A stretch of 64,000 nucleotides of DNA from Cryptomeria japonica (Eukaryota; Streptophyta; Pinopsida; Cupressales; Cupressaceae), in assembly GCF_030272615.1 (NCBI RefSeq), contig NC_081413.1, forward strand, positions 24,242,501 through 24,306,500, in the 5' to 3' direction. The notes beneath the pieces were generated by a model. It saw only the letters and a program-made list of their open reading frames with translations, ran no database searches and was not told where the DNA came from. The position numbers were made by a program, and so were the translations under genes. Position 1 is the first letter of the stretch; every line of letters starts with the position of its first letter. This document shows, in pieces, positions 1-10,570 of the stretch.

Positions 1-48
1 GAGTGAAGCCCTACTATTAAGACTTGACATGCTAAAGAGAAGGTTTAA

Positions 49-98
49 TGCGCTAAAAGATGTTTCCTATGCGCTAAGAAGTTGCTCTTATGCGCTAA
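49..98 (+). repeat. Cluster of TGCGCTAA words
   Basis: The 8-mer TGCGCTAA occurs at 49, 70 and 91, that is about every 21 bases, with a decayed relative (atgctaaa) just before. This is a short degenerate tandem array with a CpG-containing core. Confidence 0.7.
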
Positions 99-1610
99 AT
101 TGCCCTGAAATATATTGACTTGGTTGTTTTTCTGCAATTTTGGAATTTTGCCTTGAGTTTTTAGTACTGATAGATGATTTTATGAAATAACGAATGAAAG
201 CACGACACCAAAGAGACAACCATTTTGCTTAATCTAAACAATAAGTGTATGTTCTGCGAGGATGTGTTCAAATCTCCAATGTTTCAATAGGTTTAGATAC
301 AACATGCATTTCAGTTAGACTCTTTATTCAAGGGTCATAAGCAATATCATAGCCCACTAGTCTCGATACTCCATCAACTCAAACAACCATGTCATCCCCT
401 AGGGGCCACCCGTTGTTTTGCCTTTTGCCAGAAATTAACCCAAAGTGAATTGCTTCACAGTTGAGTAGTTATCTTGGGAGATATATGGTGAGCGATCTTG
501 GGGGTGGATTCTTCCCCATCCTTGCACTATGATATTGCATATGTCTGGTTACTGACTCGGCTCAAAGTTTCTATGCTAGGGTTCGTAATCAAGCTTCATG
601 TTCGGCCATCAGTGATAGACTCCCTCAGAAGGCTTCCCAACCTTTAGAACAAAGGCTTTACGTATCTCAAGGATACTGGGGGAAGGCTAATCGCTGCGTG
701 CAACCGTTGAAAAGGACTTTCGTCACTTTCCACTTTTGATTATAGTGGGTTGGAACACTTGGCTTCAAAGGTGTTTCCCACTTAGGTCGTTCCCTTCACA
801 TCGGCCAAAAATGGCTTTAAGAGTTTTTCAACCCCTCGGGAAGGCAAGCCTGCTAAAGGATTTATTGCTTGAATTAAAGAAAGCTTTAAGAGTGGTTTGG
901 CTTTTTGATCACCCAATTAAGGGGAGAGCATATACCTTCCACTTTCGAGATAAGGCAAACAAGGTTCTTTTTAGCCCTTCAAAGCAATGATTTTGTTAAT
1001 CCTATATGGAGATGTTTCTCCATGAAAACATGGTGTTCTTTTTAACTTTTCAAGGCAATGATTTTCTAATTTGAAAAGAAGAACTTGGTCAACAAAATGA
1101 ACATGATGTTTCCTCAACAAAAGAAAACGAGCGAAAGGGTAAGATTTTCCCTCTTTAGTTGCAAAAAAAAGACTTTTGAGACTTGGTGTGATTCTTTTCT
1201 TTGCTAAAACCTAAGTTGGATCCTTTTATACACCAAAGGATGGTGAAGTTATTTTTAATCTATTTGTTTGCAAAACTTTGAAAAACAAAATTAATTTGTT
1301 CCTTTTACAACCCAATGTAAAAAAATTCTCTCCTAGAAAAGCAAGGAAAAATTTGTTTTGTGGTTCTTTTTAAAGCCCAAAATAAAAGTGAGTTCAGTTT
1401 TAAGAAGAATTAAAAGAAGTTCAAATTTTAACTAACTTAACTAAGTTAGTAAAAACTTTAAACTATCTTAATGGTCCTAAATTGAGCTCCTATCTGCAAG
1501 AAATTTTTTAGAACCCTACAAAATAACAAGTGAAATTGTTAGACAATCTGTGGACTTCAACAAGTCTAAATTTTTCACATTTGGTTACAGTTTTTGGTTT
1601 TTGCTTCAGT

Positions 1611-1870
1611 TTGTGATGCGCTACAGAATAAACTGTACGTGTTACAAGGTAATCCGAATGCGCTATCGAAAAGGCTCGACGCGCTGAACTATGTTTCAGA
1701 TGTGCTACTCTATTTTTCTCCTGCGTCGAGACCTATAGGAAAGTATTAGTGGGGATGATGCGCTAAGGTAAAGACTGCATGTGCTAGAGAATAGACCCCA
1801 CACGCTAAACAGTGCGCTGGATGTGCTAAAAGATCCACTAAATGTGCTAAGGGATGTTCCCTACGCACTA
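1611..1870 (+). repeat. Second cluster of TG(C/T)GCTA words
   Basis: The same core word as at 49-98 recurs about ten times, for example at 1617, 1659, 1759 and, with the CpG decayed to TpG, near 1701, 1780, 1822 and 1843. Spacing is irregular, mostly around 20 to 40 bases. The variants (TGTGCTA, CACGCTA) are those expected from cytosine deamination of TGCGCTA. Confidence 0.65.
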
Positions 1871-2670
1871 GTTCCTGTTTCCCGTGTACTTGCAAAAATG
1901 TTTATTTTTGAAAACCGATTTGATTAATGAGGTAGAGCCCCATGGTGGGTGCTAGAAATGTATGCGGGAAAAGCAGGGCTATAAAGCTTAAAATGTGAAA
2001 AATAAAGCTCAAAGAGGCTTGTCCGCACACCCACAGGACTTCTTGGTGCAAGTTATGGAGTCATGAAGAATGACTCAACTTCCCAAGGATGGTTCCATGG
2101 TTCTCTATCTCACAAGATCCCTCAAGCCAATGCCTTTGCTCTCAGATCATTGAGCAAAGTGGCTTAGGGATGACAAATGCAAGAACGAGGGATGCTTATG
2201 ATTGATTTAGTTATGAAAATGCATCCTATCCATGCATGATTCTACAAATGCAATAAACTAGATTATAAGATGACAAGATTAGTAGCAATACTATCCTAAC
2301 ATGATACACTAGTTTATGAATTAAGCTAATGATAAAGGAAATAGTCTAAAATGCTTATTAGATTTATTCTTATAACAAAGAGAAGCTAGATGTGTTAATA
2401 AAATTGAGCATAAACGAGATACTAAAGCTTGCATGGATCCTTAAAATGGAGGAATGAGAACTCTATTTATAATGAAAATAGGGCAATGGATGGTCAGGAT
2501 TGAAAGAGTTAATGAAGGGTCAAGTTTGAAAGTTTTCAATCCATGTTTTTAATTTTCACCAATGAAATTGTGATAATTGTCAACATAAGGCTGGTTGAGA
2601 AGAGATGTAAGAAGCATTAAATGCTTGAGAAGACCTCATGGTTACCTTAGGAGGTAAGGGTTAAGATTAC

Positions 2671-3134
2671 TGTTGGTGTAAATAATTATTCATCTTGGAT
2701 ATTATTACACCTTACTTAAGTTTACTTAGTAAATGCATTTCATAGTATTTTGGGTATGAGACACTTGGGTATTTGTGTCACATTGGGATAGTGTGTGTAG
2801 GAGAATTTCCACCTTTTATGGTGTGATCTTGTTATTACACTCCACATTCAGTGGGTGATCCACCTCATGTGGAATATTATATTGTTTCTCCTACCTACCC
2901 ACACCTATTTCCTAACTACCCTTGTTTCTTATTGATCCACATGTCATGTTTGTGTGCTCACATATCCATATAGTCTTTCCTATATAAGCAGACTCATATT
3001 CATTGTATGTATCGCTTGATGATCCAGTTGATCAGTATTTTCATCTTGATAGAATACAGTTTATTTCTATCATCTATTTTTGTTTTCTCTCATTTATACT
3101 TTCCATTGCCTCTTGATCTTGGCAAAATCTCACA
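2671..3134 (+). repeat. Left (5') LTR
   Basis: It begins TGTTGGTGTAAAT and ends TCTCACA directly before the primer binding site. A TATA box (TATATAAG, 2981-2988) lies about 150 bases before the end and is a plausible start for the element's transcript. It matches 6410-6873 over its whole length. Confidence 0.93.
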
Positions 3135-3147
3135 TGGTATCAGAGCC
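3135..3147 (+). promoter_or_regulatory. Primer binding site, initiator tRNA-Met type
   Basis: TGGTATCAGAGCC starts on the base after the LTR. This is the usual sequence complementary to the 3' end of plant initiator tRNA-Met used by many Copia elements. Confidence 0.9.
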
Positions 3148-3966
3148 ATTAGAGTGTCATTGGTTTGCTAATTGAGTTAAATTTGATGCTATTTGGGGTT
3201 GTGTATTTTGGGGAGTTTTCTATTGCAGGTTTTTATTGAAGCTTGATGGGTCAAATCTAAGGATACCATTAGATTAAGGAGGTCCAAGAAACTCAGTTTT
3301 GCCTTTTGTTTCATCCAAATCGGACTTCAGAAGCCAAATCTAGAGGCATTTGAAGTTTGTCGCTACGGTGGAAATCTTCCATAAATTATAATTTTGCAGG
3401 CAAATTTCAAATAGCGATATCTCACTCATCTGGACTCGTTTTTTCGAGAATTTTATTTTTATTTTAGGGTAGAATTTTGTGATTTGTACAGTGGTGCAGA
3501 ATTTTTCTGATTTTCGTATACAGGTTTTGCGGAAATCGTGAAATCTCGATTTTTACAACTTTGGAGGCTTCGTTTGGGCTCATATGGACTCCTTTTCATG
3601 TGCCGTTTTTTTTGAAAGTGCATATTTTTTCATCTACTTTCATAATCTGCCATCTGTTTGTAGTGATTTTTAGTAGAAATTGTACTTTCAATATTTGGCC
3701 ATTTTTTACATATTTGGTACTTGCATTTTGCTTGGATCTCACTTTACATCACTAGCAGTATTTGTTAAAGTCTCTTAGATCTCATTTTGAGAAGTTGTAA
3801 ATTGAAATCAGAAGTCCACTTTGCCTTGTTTTGCAAGTGGCCTATTGTATACGCACTAAGTATAAAGTGCCAAAATCACCATTTTGGGGGGATTTCTTGA
3901 TTGAGTATTTTGGGGGGGTGTCTTGTGTGATTGTGCCTCTCTATCTTGTGTTTTTTAATTTTGGTG

Positions 3967-6186
3967 CTATGGTCTCCTAAATTTCCACTTTTAACTCCTC
4001 ATAATTATGCATCATGGAAAATTAAGGCATGGAGTAAACTAATGGAAAAATGACTCATTCATTATGTAAATGAAACTATTACAACACCACTTGATCCTAA
4101 GGCTGATCCTAATGCTCAAATTGAATGGCTTACTAAGAATGCTATGGCACTTGGAACTCTTAGAAAGTATGTATCAGATGACCTCATTTTTCACATTGAT
4201 AAGTATACAACAATTAAAGAGACCTGGGATATTTTTAAGAAATTGTATGGTCAAGTTGATGAGATTAAGGGCTACAAGTTTGATAGAGAACTCATAACTT
4301 TGGATCCCAAGGATTTTGATACAATCCAAGATTATGTCACAAAAGCAACTGAGTTAAGAGCAAAGCTAAAGGATTGTGGAATTGACAAAAAAGATGCTCA
4401 ATTGGTTTATAACTTGTTGGACAAGCTTCCTTCGGAGTATGCAACCTTTGTATCTAGCTTTCACACACTTAGGTTAGCTCAAGGTTCCTCATACACTTCT
4501 CCCTCATTTGATTCATTCACAGAGATGTTGATACTTGAGCAATCTAAGTTGACCATGATGGGGATTCTCAAATCTTCAAAGTCACGAGCTTTGGTGGCTA
4601 ACAAAGGGAATCAAAGTAATCAAGGAAAAGACAAGAATCAAAAGCAACCTAAGTCTAAACAACAACAAGATGGATCACAATCTTCCTCTCCACAACAAGG
4701 TGATTCACCATTCTCACCTAAGAGGAAATCATATAAGGACAATCTTTTTTGTGGATATTGCAAGAAGTCAGGACATGATGAACATCATTGTTATAAGAAG
4801 GATATTGATGAGTTGAAGAATCTTCTTGAGAAGAATAGAATCAACCTACCTTCTAGAATGTCCACATCGGCTTCTTCTTCCAAGGACAAAGGAAAGGATC
4901 ACTCTTTTGGAACATATAAAGGAAAGGGACAAGCTCTTTGTGCTACTACAAGTCATGATTCAGGGAGATGGGTTCTAGATTCAGGGGCTTCTCATCATAT
5001 GGCATCTTTGCAGTCTATGTTTTCTACATTTGAGCCTTGCCACATGCTGCAGGTTTTGATGGGCAATCATACATACATGAATGTGATTGGGAAAGGATCT
5101 ATTGCCATTGGGGATAACTCCTTCAATGATGTGTTGTGTGTACCCCACTTGAAAAATAATCTTCTTTCAATCTATCAAATCACACATGGGGCAACTAGGA
5201 AAATTGTGGAGTTCACACCTGATTCAGTTATCATTAGAGAATTGGAGAGTGGAGCTATCATTGTGACTAGGGTGGTTGATCATGTATCTCAGTTGTGCTC
5301 TTTTTCAAATTTTGGTCCTCTTGATAAGGTTGGTTCTTCCTATGTTGATGATTCAGATTTTGAGGAGAACTTTGGGCATTTGAACTTGGGGATTCTCACA
5401 TGTGACCCCATTCTTGAGCCTTGCATTTCATCTCCTTCTATTGATATCACACCACCTATTGCACCTGATGATGCAACTAGTGTGATAGTTTTGCCTTCTT
5501 ATGATTTAGTGCAGCAGGATATTTCATGTCTTCCAACTTGAGTTGATTGGGATGCCTACTTGACAGACATTGCAGGTTTGTTTGTGGACTCCTACATTGC
5601 AGATTTGGGAGACACCCTTCATGACATTCATCTTCTCTTTAATGAAGATGATCCTTTTTTGATTGTTGCGAGGGATCACTCTGACCCTCTTGTGCATTCT
5701 CTACATGATCAATCTTTAGAGGTTGACATGATTGTGGATACTTTTGTACAACACTTGGAGGAGGTCTCTTTATCTTTTGAGGAGACATATGAGTCTTTGG
5801 ATATTATTCTACATTCATCTCCACTAGATCTTGGAGTGCCCTTTTCAGCAGTGTGGCACAGTTTACCACCTTTGGAGGGGCTACCTTTCAGCATCGACTT
5901 GGGGACACTTGAGCAATTTTTAGAGATTCCTTTCATCATGAGTATTTTTTCTCCATCTTCCCTTCATGGTTGGAGAGACTTCATGGATACACCTTTGGTT
6001 TTGTTTCTTCCTAAGGGGAGGAATGTTGTTCAATGTTCATGGAGCAGTTTTTTCATTCATCTTCGAGCTTCTATCATTGGTGCAGATTCCAGATTGAGGG
6101 GGGGCTTCCTAGTCTCTCTTCTTCTTCTCTCATATGGTGGGGACTTTTTCCTTACATGGAGTTTTGTCCTTCACATACTTCTATGA
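3967..6186 (+). pseudogene. Copia-type Gag-protease with an unrecognised acidic C-terminal extension
   Basis: One reading frame runs from about 3967 to 6186, broken only by TGA codons at 4051 and 5539; both could come from CGA by a single C-to-T change. The N-terminus (TPHNYASWK) and the following 190 residues are typical of Copia Gag. A zinc knuckle (CGYCKKSGHDEHHC, C-X2-C-X4-H-X4-C) lies near 4750, and the protease active-site motif VLDSGASHHM near 4971. After the protease the usual integrase does not follow; instead there are about 300 residues rich in Asp, Ser, Leu and Pro with no domain I recognise, continuing in frame past the second stop. There are no frameshifts. Gag would form the virus-like particle and the protease would process it; the role of the extension is unknown. 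Confidence 0.8.
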
Positions 6187-6398
6187 GAGTTCTTTGTATC
6201 TAGTTTTCATTTCTCTTTTGGGGGAGGGTTTTTTCCCATTGGGTTTTTCTCTCTTTCCTTGCTTTGTGAGAGATTTCCTTGCATTGGTTTGCATGCATTT
6301 GTATTTGTACATGGGTACCTAACATGGCCTAGTAACCAGGACCCATCTTGCATTTCTTAGTTGAATTGTAGACTTTAGTGCATTCCCCTAAGTTGCAC

Positions 6399-6409
6399 TT
6401 AAGGGGGGG
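6399..6409 (+). promoter_or_regulatory. Polypurine tract
   Basis: A purine run (aagggggg) sits just before the right LTR, where plus-strand DNA synthesis is primed in LTR retrotransposons. Confidence 0.75.
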
Positions 6410-6873
6410 TGTTGGTGTAAATAATTATTCATCTTGGATATTATTACACCTTACTTAAGTTTACTTAGTAAATGCATTTCATAGTAGTTTGGGTATGAGA
6501 CACTTGGGTGTTTGTGGCACATTGGGATAGTGTGTGTAGGAGAATTTCCACCATTTATGGTGTGATCTTGTTGTTACACTCCACATTCAGTGGGTGATCC
6601 ATCTCATGTGGAATATTATATTGTTTCTCCTACCTACCCACATCTATTTCCTACCTACCCTTGTTTCTTATTGAGCCACATGTCATATTTGTGTGCTCAC
6701 ATATCCATATAGTCTTGCCTATATAAGCAAACTCATATTCATTGTATGTATTTCTTGATGATCCAGTTGATCAGTATTTTCATCTTGACAGAATACAGTT
6801 TATTTCTATCATCTATTTTTGTTTTCTTTCATTTGTGCTTTCCATTGCCTCTTGATCTTGGCAAAATCTCACA
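6410..6873 (+). repeat. Right (3') LTR
   Basis: A 464-bp partner of 2671-3134, ending TCTCACA. The TATA box is conserved at 6720-6727. Differences from the left LTR are single-base substitutions, mostly transitions. Confidence 0.93.
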
Positions 6874-9588
6874 GGTTAGGGTTATCCATTGGATAAAGCT
6901 TTTACCCAAGGGGTAAACTTTTGTGCAAAGGTTAAAGGAATAACCATGGTCAAAGCAATAAATGCTTGATGAGACCCTTGGGTTAGATGGAGGTTAAGTT
7001 AGGCAAAAAGTCTCTAACCATGCCACTAAGGGTTACTTAACCATTAATAGTTTGAAGACTTTGGGGACAAATTTGTAAGAGTCCTTCCAAATTTGAGGCC
7101 ATTCAACAAGTTAGATAAAGGCTTTAATGCTTTTTGAAGACTTTACTCCAAATTTGAGAAGTGACCTCCTCAAATTTAGGGAAAGGGGATAATGGATGGG
7201 TTTAGGTTCATTGATTAGGATTAGATGGATTCTAGAAGAAATTAGGAATAGGGTTAGAAGGCAAGTGGGAGATGTAGGAAAATGCAAGTGGGTGAGGGAA
7301 AATAGAATAAAATAAAATAAATTGCTTTATTTCAGTTTGGTTGCAAGTTGGGGATTTAAATAAATTAGATTTACTTAATTGGGGTAAACTATTTAATTAA
7401 ATGTGAATTTCATTAAAAGTAGAGAGAAGGATTTTAATTAAATAAAATGATTTATTCAATTAAATGATACAAAAAGGGTTTAAGTGAATTTAACTAAATA
7501 AATTGAATAATTTACTTAATTAAATAGAGGAATGAGAATAAAATGAACATTAAATATTCATTTAGGAATATGGTCATTTTTATACATCTACAATGGTGAC
7601 TTAAGTGAAAATCCAAAAGTCCAGTAAGAAATTAGCAGCTTTTGATGATGTCCAATCAATCTGCAACTCGGATTTCCATAAAGAAATCATCAGGGATAAT
7701 GGGAGAACTATAGATTTCTCATCTAATTGAAAGCAACCACTCTTTCAATTCCATCTACATCCATGACTCTCTAGAATTAACCATTTGTTTCAATTTCTGC
7801 TACTACACACTAGATGCCACCTACAAACACCAAAGCTACATAAATAAAAGGTAACTTGAAATTCCATATGGATCTTGAATCCAAAATGTCGGCTACTGAA
7901 AATTTTCAACACTAGTTATCATCTTTGCACAAACATGGAGGAAGTTGTTAAAGGTTCAAGGGATTCGGATTTACACCCACCAAATGCATTTGCTTTAAAG
8001 CTTAAAAACCCAGTTCAATGAATCCATTATGTGAATCACCTGCAATCATGGCGGCCTTTGCAACAACAACATCTGATAAATTTCTCCACCCCTTGTGTCT
8101 TGAAAAATTGCTTGTATCCCACTCCAAAACTCGTATTTTAAAGGTGTGGTCCTTTTCAATGTGATATTGTGCCAATGTTTCACAAGGTTTGGGAACCCTG
8201 AAAAATGCCAAAACAAGTTTTCATTTTGGCATCAACTTTTCAGGAGTTTAGTTGCCAATCTGAATGTCATCAACATTTCAACAAGTTATCAAACCATGAA
8301 AATTATTGACAAAGACTATGTCGATGAATGTTTGGAAACTTATAAAACCGACACTTTGAAAGACGTCAGTAGTTTCGAAGATTAGCAAATCAGCAAAAAT
8401 GTGAGCACCTTGGTCTAGTTTAGGGTTCGAAGACCAAAAACATTTTGCAATCTGCAAGTGTGTTGAGTTTGGGGTTTTTGGAGCTTGAATTCATCTTTTG
8501 CACTGTTTCGAGATTGTAGAAAGTTTTTCTTTTTATAATCAAGGTTCAATAATGTTCTGTTAGCCAACACTTGCAATCCCCCAAAAGTTTCTTCCTCTGC
8601 AACATGCAACTGCACTTCTAGAAATAGGAAAAGTTTAACAACTCGCACCATCAATATACATTTTGGGCACCAAAAAATTCTAACAACTTGCACTTTTGAA
8701 ATGCATTCCAGAAGTCAGAAAACTTTCATCGTCTACAATAAAGTAGAAATAACTTGCAATTATGAACATAAATTGACGATTTCAATTTGACAAGACTTAC
8801 CTTTAAGAATGATTGAGATCATCTGTGATGAAGAACAAATGATACAAGCATTTAATAGTTTTTCCACATAAACCGACATCACAAAGGAACTTAACACACA
8901 ATTCATCATTGACATATAATGCAGGATAAAAAAATTGCCAAGGTTAAATTGAGTTCAACACTATAACTTACAGATATGATGCAGTCAACTAAGTTGCACA
9001 ATACAGATAAGAACCAGCTCTCTAAATTGAGCAGATAGCATTATCTAATATATTTTGCTCCACAAACTAATACAGTGCTGTTAGTCTTATAATAGATAGC
9101 TATTACTTACTAGAGTGATTTAACTAACCTTCATGGTACATTGTTAAAATCAGTTCTCCAAATAATAATATATATTAGACATTTGTCTATAGATAGAAAT
9201 GCAAACCATTGATTTGAAATATTTTGATACACAAATTAAGACAATGTTATCAATAATTGATAGCTATTACTTACTATGATATAGTCAATTAATCTGTGCA
9301 CAGTACACACTAAAAACCAATTCTATAAATTGATCAGATAACATAATTTAGTAATTTGTATCATTTTTGGATCTTTCACTGCTATTATCTATTTTTGGGA
9401 ACAAATAGCACCTTTCTTCTCTCTCTATCATTTTAATAAGGATGGGAAAGAAGAGTTAACAAAGTTCAAAGGATGGTAGTGAGGTAAAAAAGTATCAAAC
9501 AAATTCCAACTTTAATTCTTTTCGGTTAGGAATTTGGGTCTGTATAGATTTTAGTTATTAGTATTTGTTCTTAGGTTAGTGGTATTGT
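6874..9588. other. Retroelement-like filler, no gene seen
   Basis: The first part resembles the sequence just left of the 2671 element; 7300-7560 is AT-rich with repeated ttaattaaat-like words, as seen in the A/T-rich part of some plant LTRs. Short open frames at 8002-8693 on both strands show no motif or codon pattern that I would call a gene. Confidence 0.4.
9584..9588. repeat. Target site duplication ATTGT, left copy
   Basis: ATTGT directly precedes the LTR of the minus-strand Copia element and is repeated exactly at 14952-14956 after the other LTR. Confidence 0.9.
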
Positions 9589-9959
9589 TGTTAAGGAATT
9601 TAGATGAGAGATAGATAATACAATAGTCTGGTAATATGTAGTGAGGATAGACTTTAATAAGATCACTGCAATGAGTATGTTTTACTTCTGATGTGTATAT
9701 ACATATAACTCTAACTATTAATCTTCTATGATAATATTGACAGCTTGCTGGTTCATGAAAGTGCCATAGTTACTGGTTTCAGTTTACAGCAAGTGTCGAT
9801 GCCTATAAATAAAAGGATGAAGAGTCAAGTCCACGTAGGGGCATGACTTCTACGTGGCTTATGCCATGTAGAGTCATGACCCTATGGGGAGATGACCCTT
9901 CGCTCAATGTCGTTATATATATTACTTGCTTCAATCCGAATGAAGCTATATCCTTAACA
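9589..9959 (-). repeat. 3' LTR of the minus-strand Copia element
   Basis: 371 bp, begins TGTTAAGGA and ends TCCTTAACA on the plus strand, giving perfect 9-bp inverted ends. It pairs with 14571-14951. Confidence 0.93.
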
Positions 9960-9980
9960 CTCCCTCTTAGCAAAAGAGGA
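9960..9980 (-). promoter_or_regulatory. Polypurine tract of the minus-strand Copia element
   Basis: Read on the minus strand, the bases next to the 3' LTR are purine-rich (gctaagagggag), the expected position and composition for plus-strand priming. Confidence 0.7.
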
Positions 9981-10570
9981 TTGAATTTCATAATTAAGTT
10001 TTAAAGAACAACATTCTAGATATACACATTCATTTGACATGATCATTCACTTAGTAACACTTACTAGTGAAATACTTCATGTCTCAGAGAGATATGGATT
10101 ATCTGATATCTAGCACTCTAGGACAACAACTACTTGAAGTCTTATCAGATTACAACCTTGATTCTAGTGACAATTGTAACATTGTCATTATCACAAGTGA
10201 AATAATTTTAGTATCATGATATCCGGCAAATTCCAGGACAACAAATTAATGTAGTCAATCATGATATGATTGTTATCATAATTTACGACATATTTCGGAA
10301 CAATCATTTAATGATAACAATTCAATAACTCATCATAGCAAATTTAGTATAAAGATTTCTGACACATTCCGGGACAACAACTTAATGTAGTCAATCTTGA
10401 TAACAGATAAGGCTATTGTGAAAGTCGTCACCTTACAATAGCGATCTTACACTTACATCACATGAAAGATCGTCACCTTCCATGACATAACACATACATG
10501 TAATATTGCATTCAAGATATTCATGAATATATCAATTACATATGATTAAGATTAATATCAGAAATTTCTA

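Larger units (their letters stand above)
1..2670. other. Old non-coding retroelement-like sequence, no gene seen
   Basis: No reading frame here resembles a known protein; the longest open frame (736-990) lacks recognisable motifs and I do not call it. The texture (GC-richer blocks, short repeated words, then AT-rich sequence) is like a long LTR or untranslated leader of an old retroelement. It is interrupted at 2671 by a younger LTR element, and similar sequence (short stretches around taaatgcttga and ggttaag) resumes after 6873, so 1-2670 and 6874 onward were probably one block. The identity of the older element is not determined. Confidence 0.4.
2671..6873 (+). mobile_element. Gag-only Copia-type LTR retrotransposon (TR-GAG-like)
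   Basis: Two 464-bp direct repeats with TG...CA ends flank an internal region that has a tRNA-Met type primer binding site immediately after the left LTR and a G-rich polypurine tract immediately before the right LTR. The LTRs differ at about 18 positions by my count (roughly 96% identity) and have no length difference. The interior codes for Gag and a Copia-like protease but has no integrase, reverse transcriptase or RNase H. It fits the class of terminal-repeat elements with only a gag domain, which would need pol proteins from an autonomous relative. The flanking pentamers (attac on the left, ggtta on the right) do not match, so a target duplication is not visible. Confidence 0.9.

Noticed and set aside
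736-990. 84-codon open frame on the plus strand
   Set aside because: No motif, no neighbours of similar type, non-ATG start; sits in non-coding repeat sequence.
4070-4297. Second open frame overlapping the Copia gag
   Set aside because: Out of frame with the clear Gag reading; a shadow.
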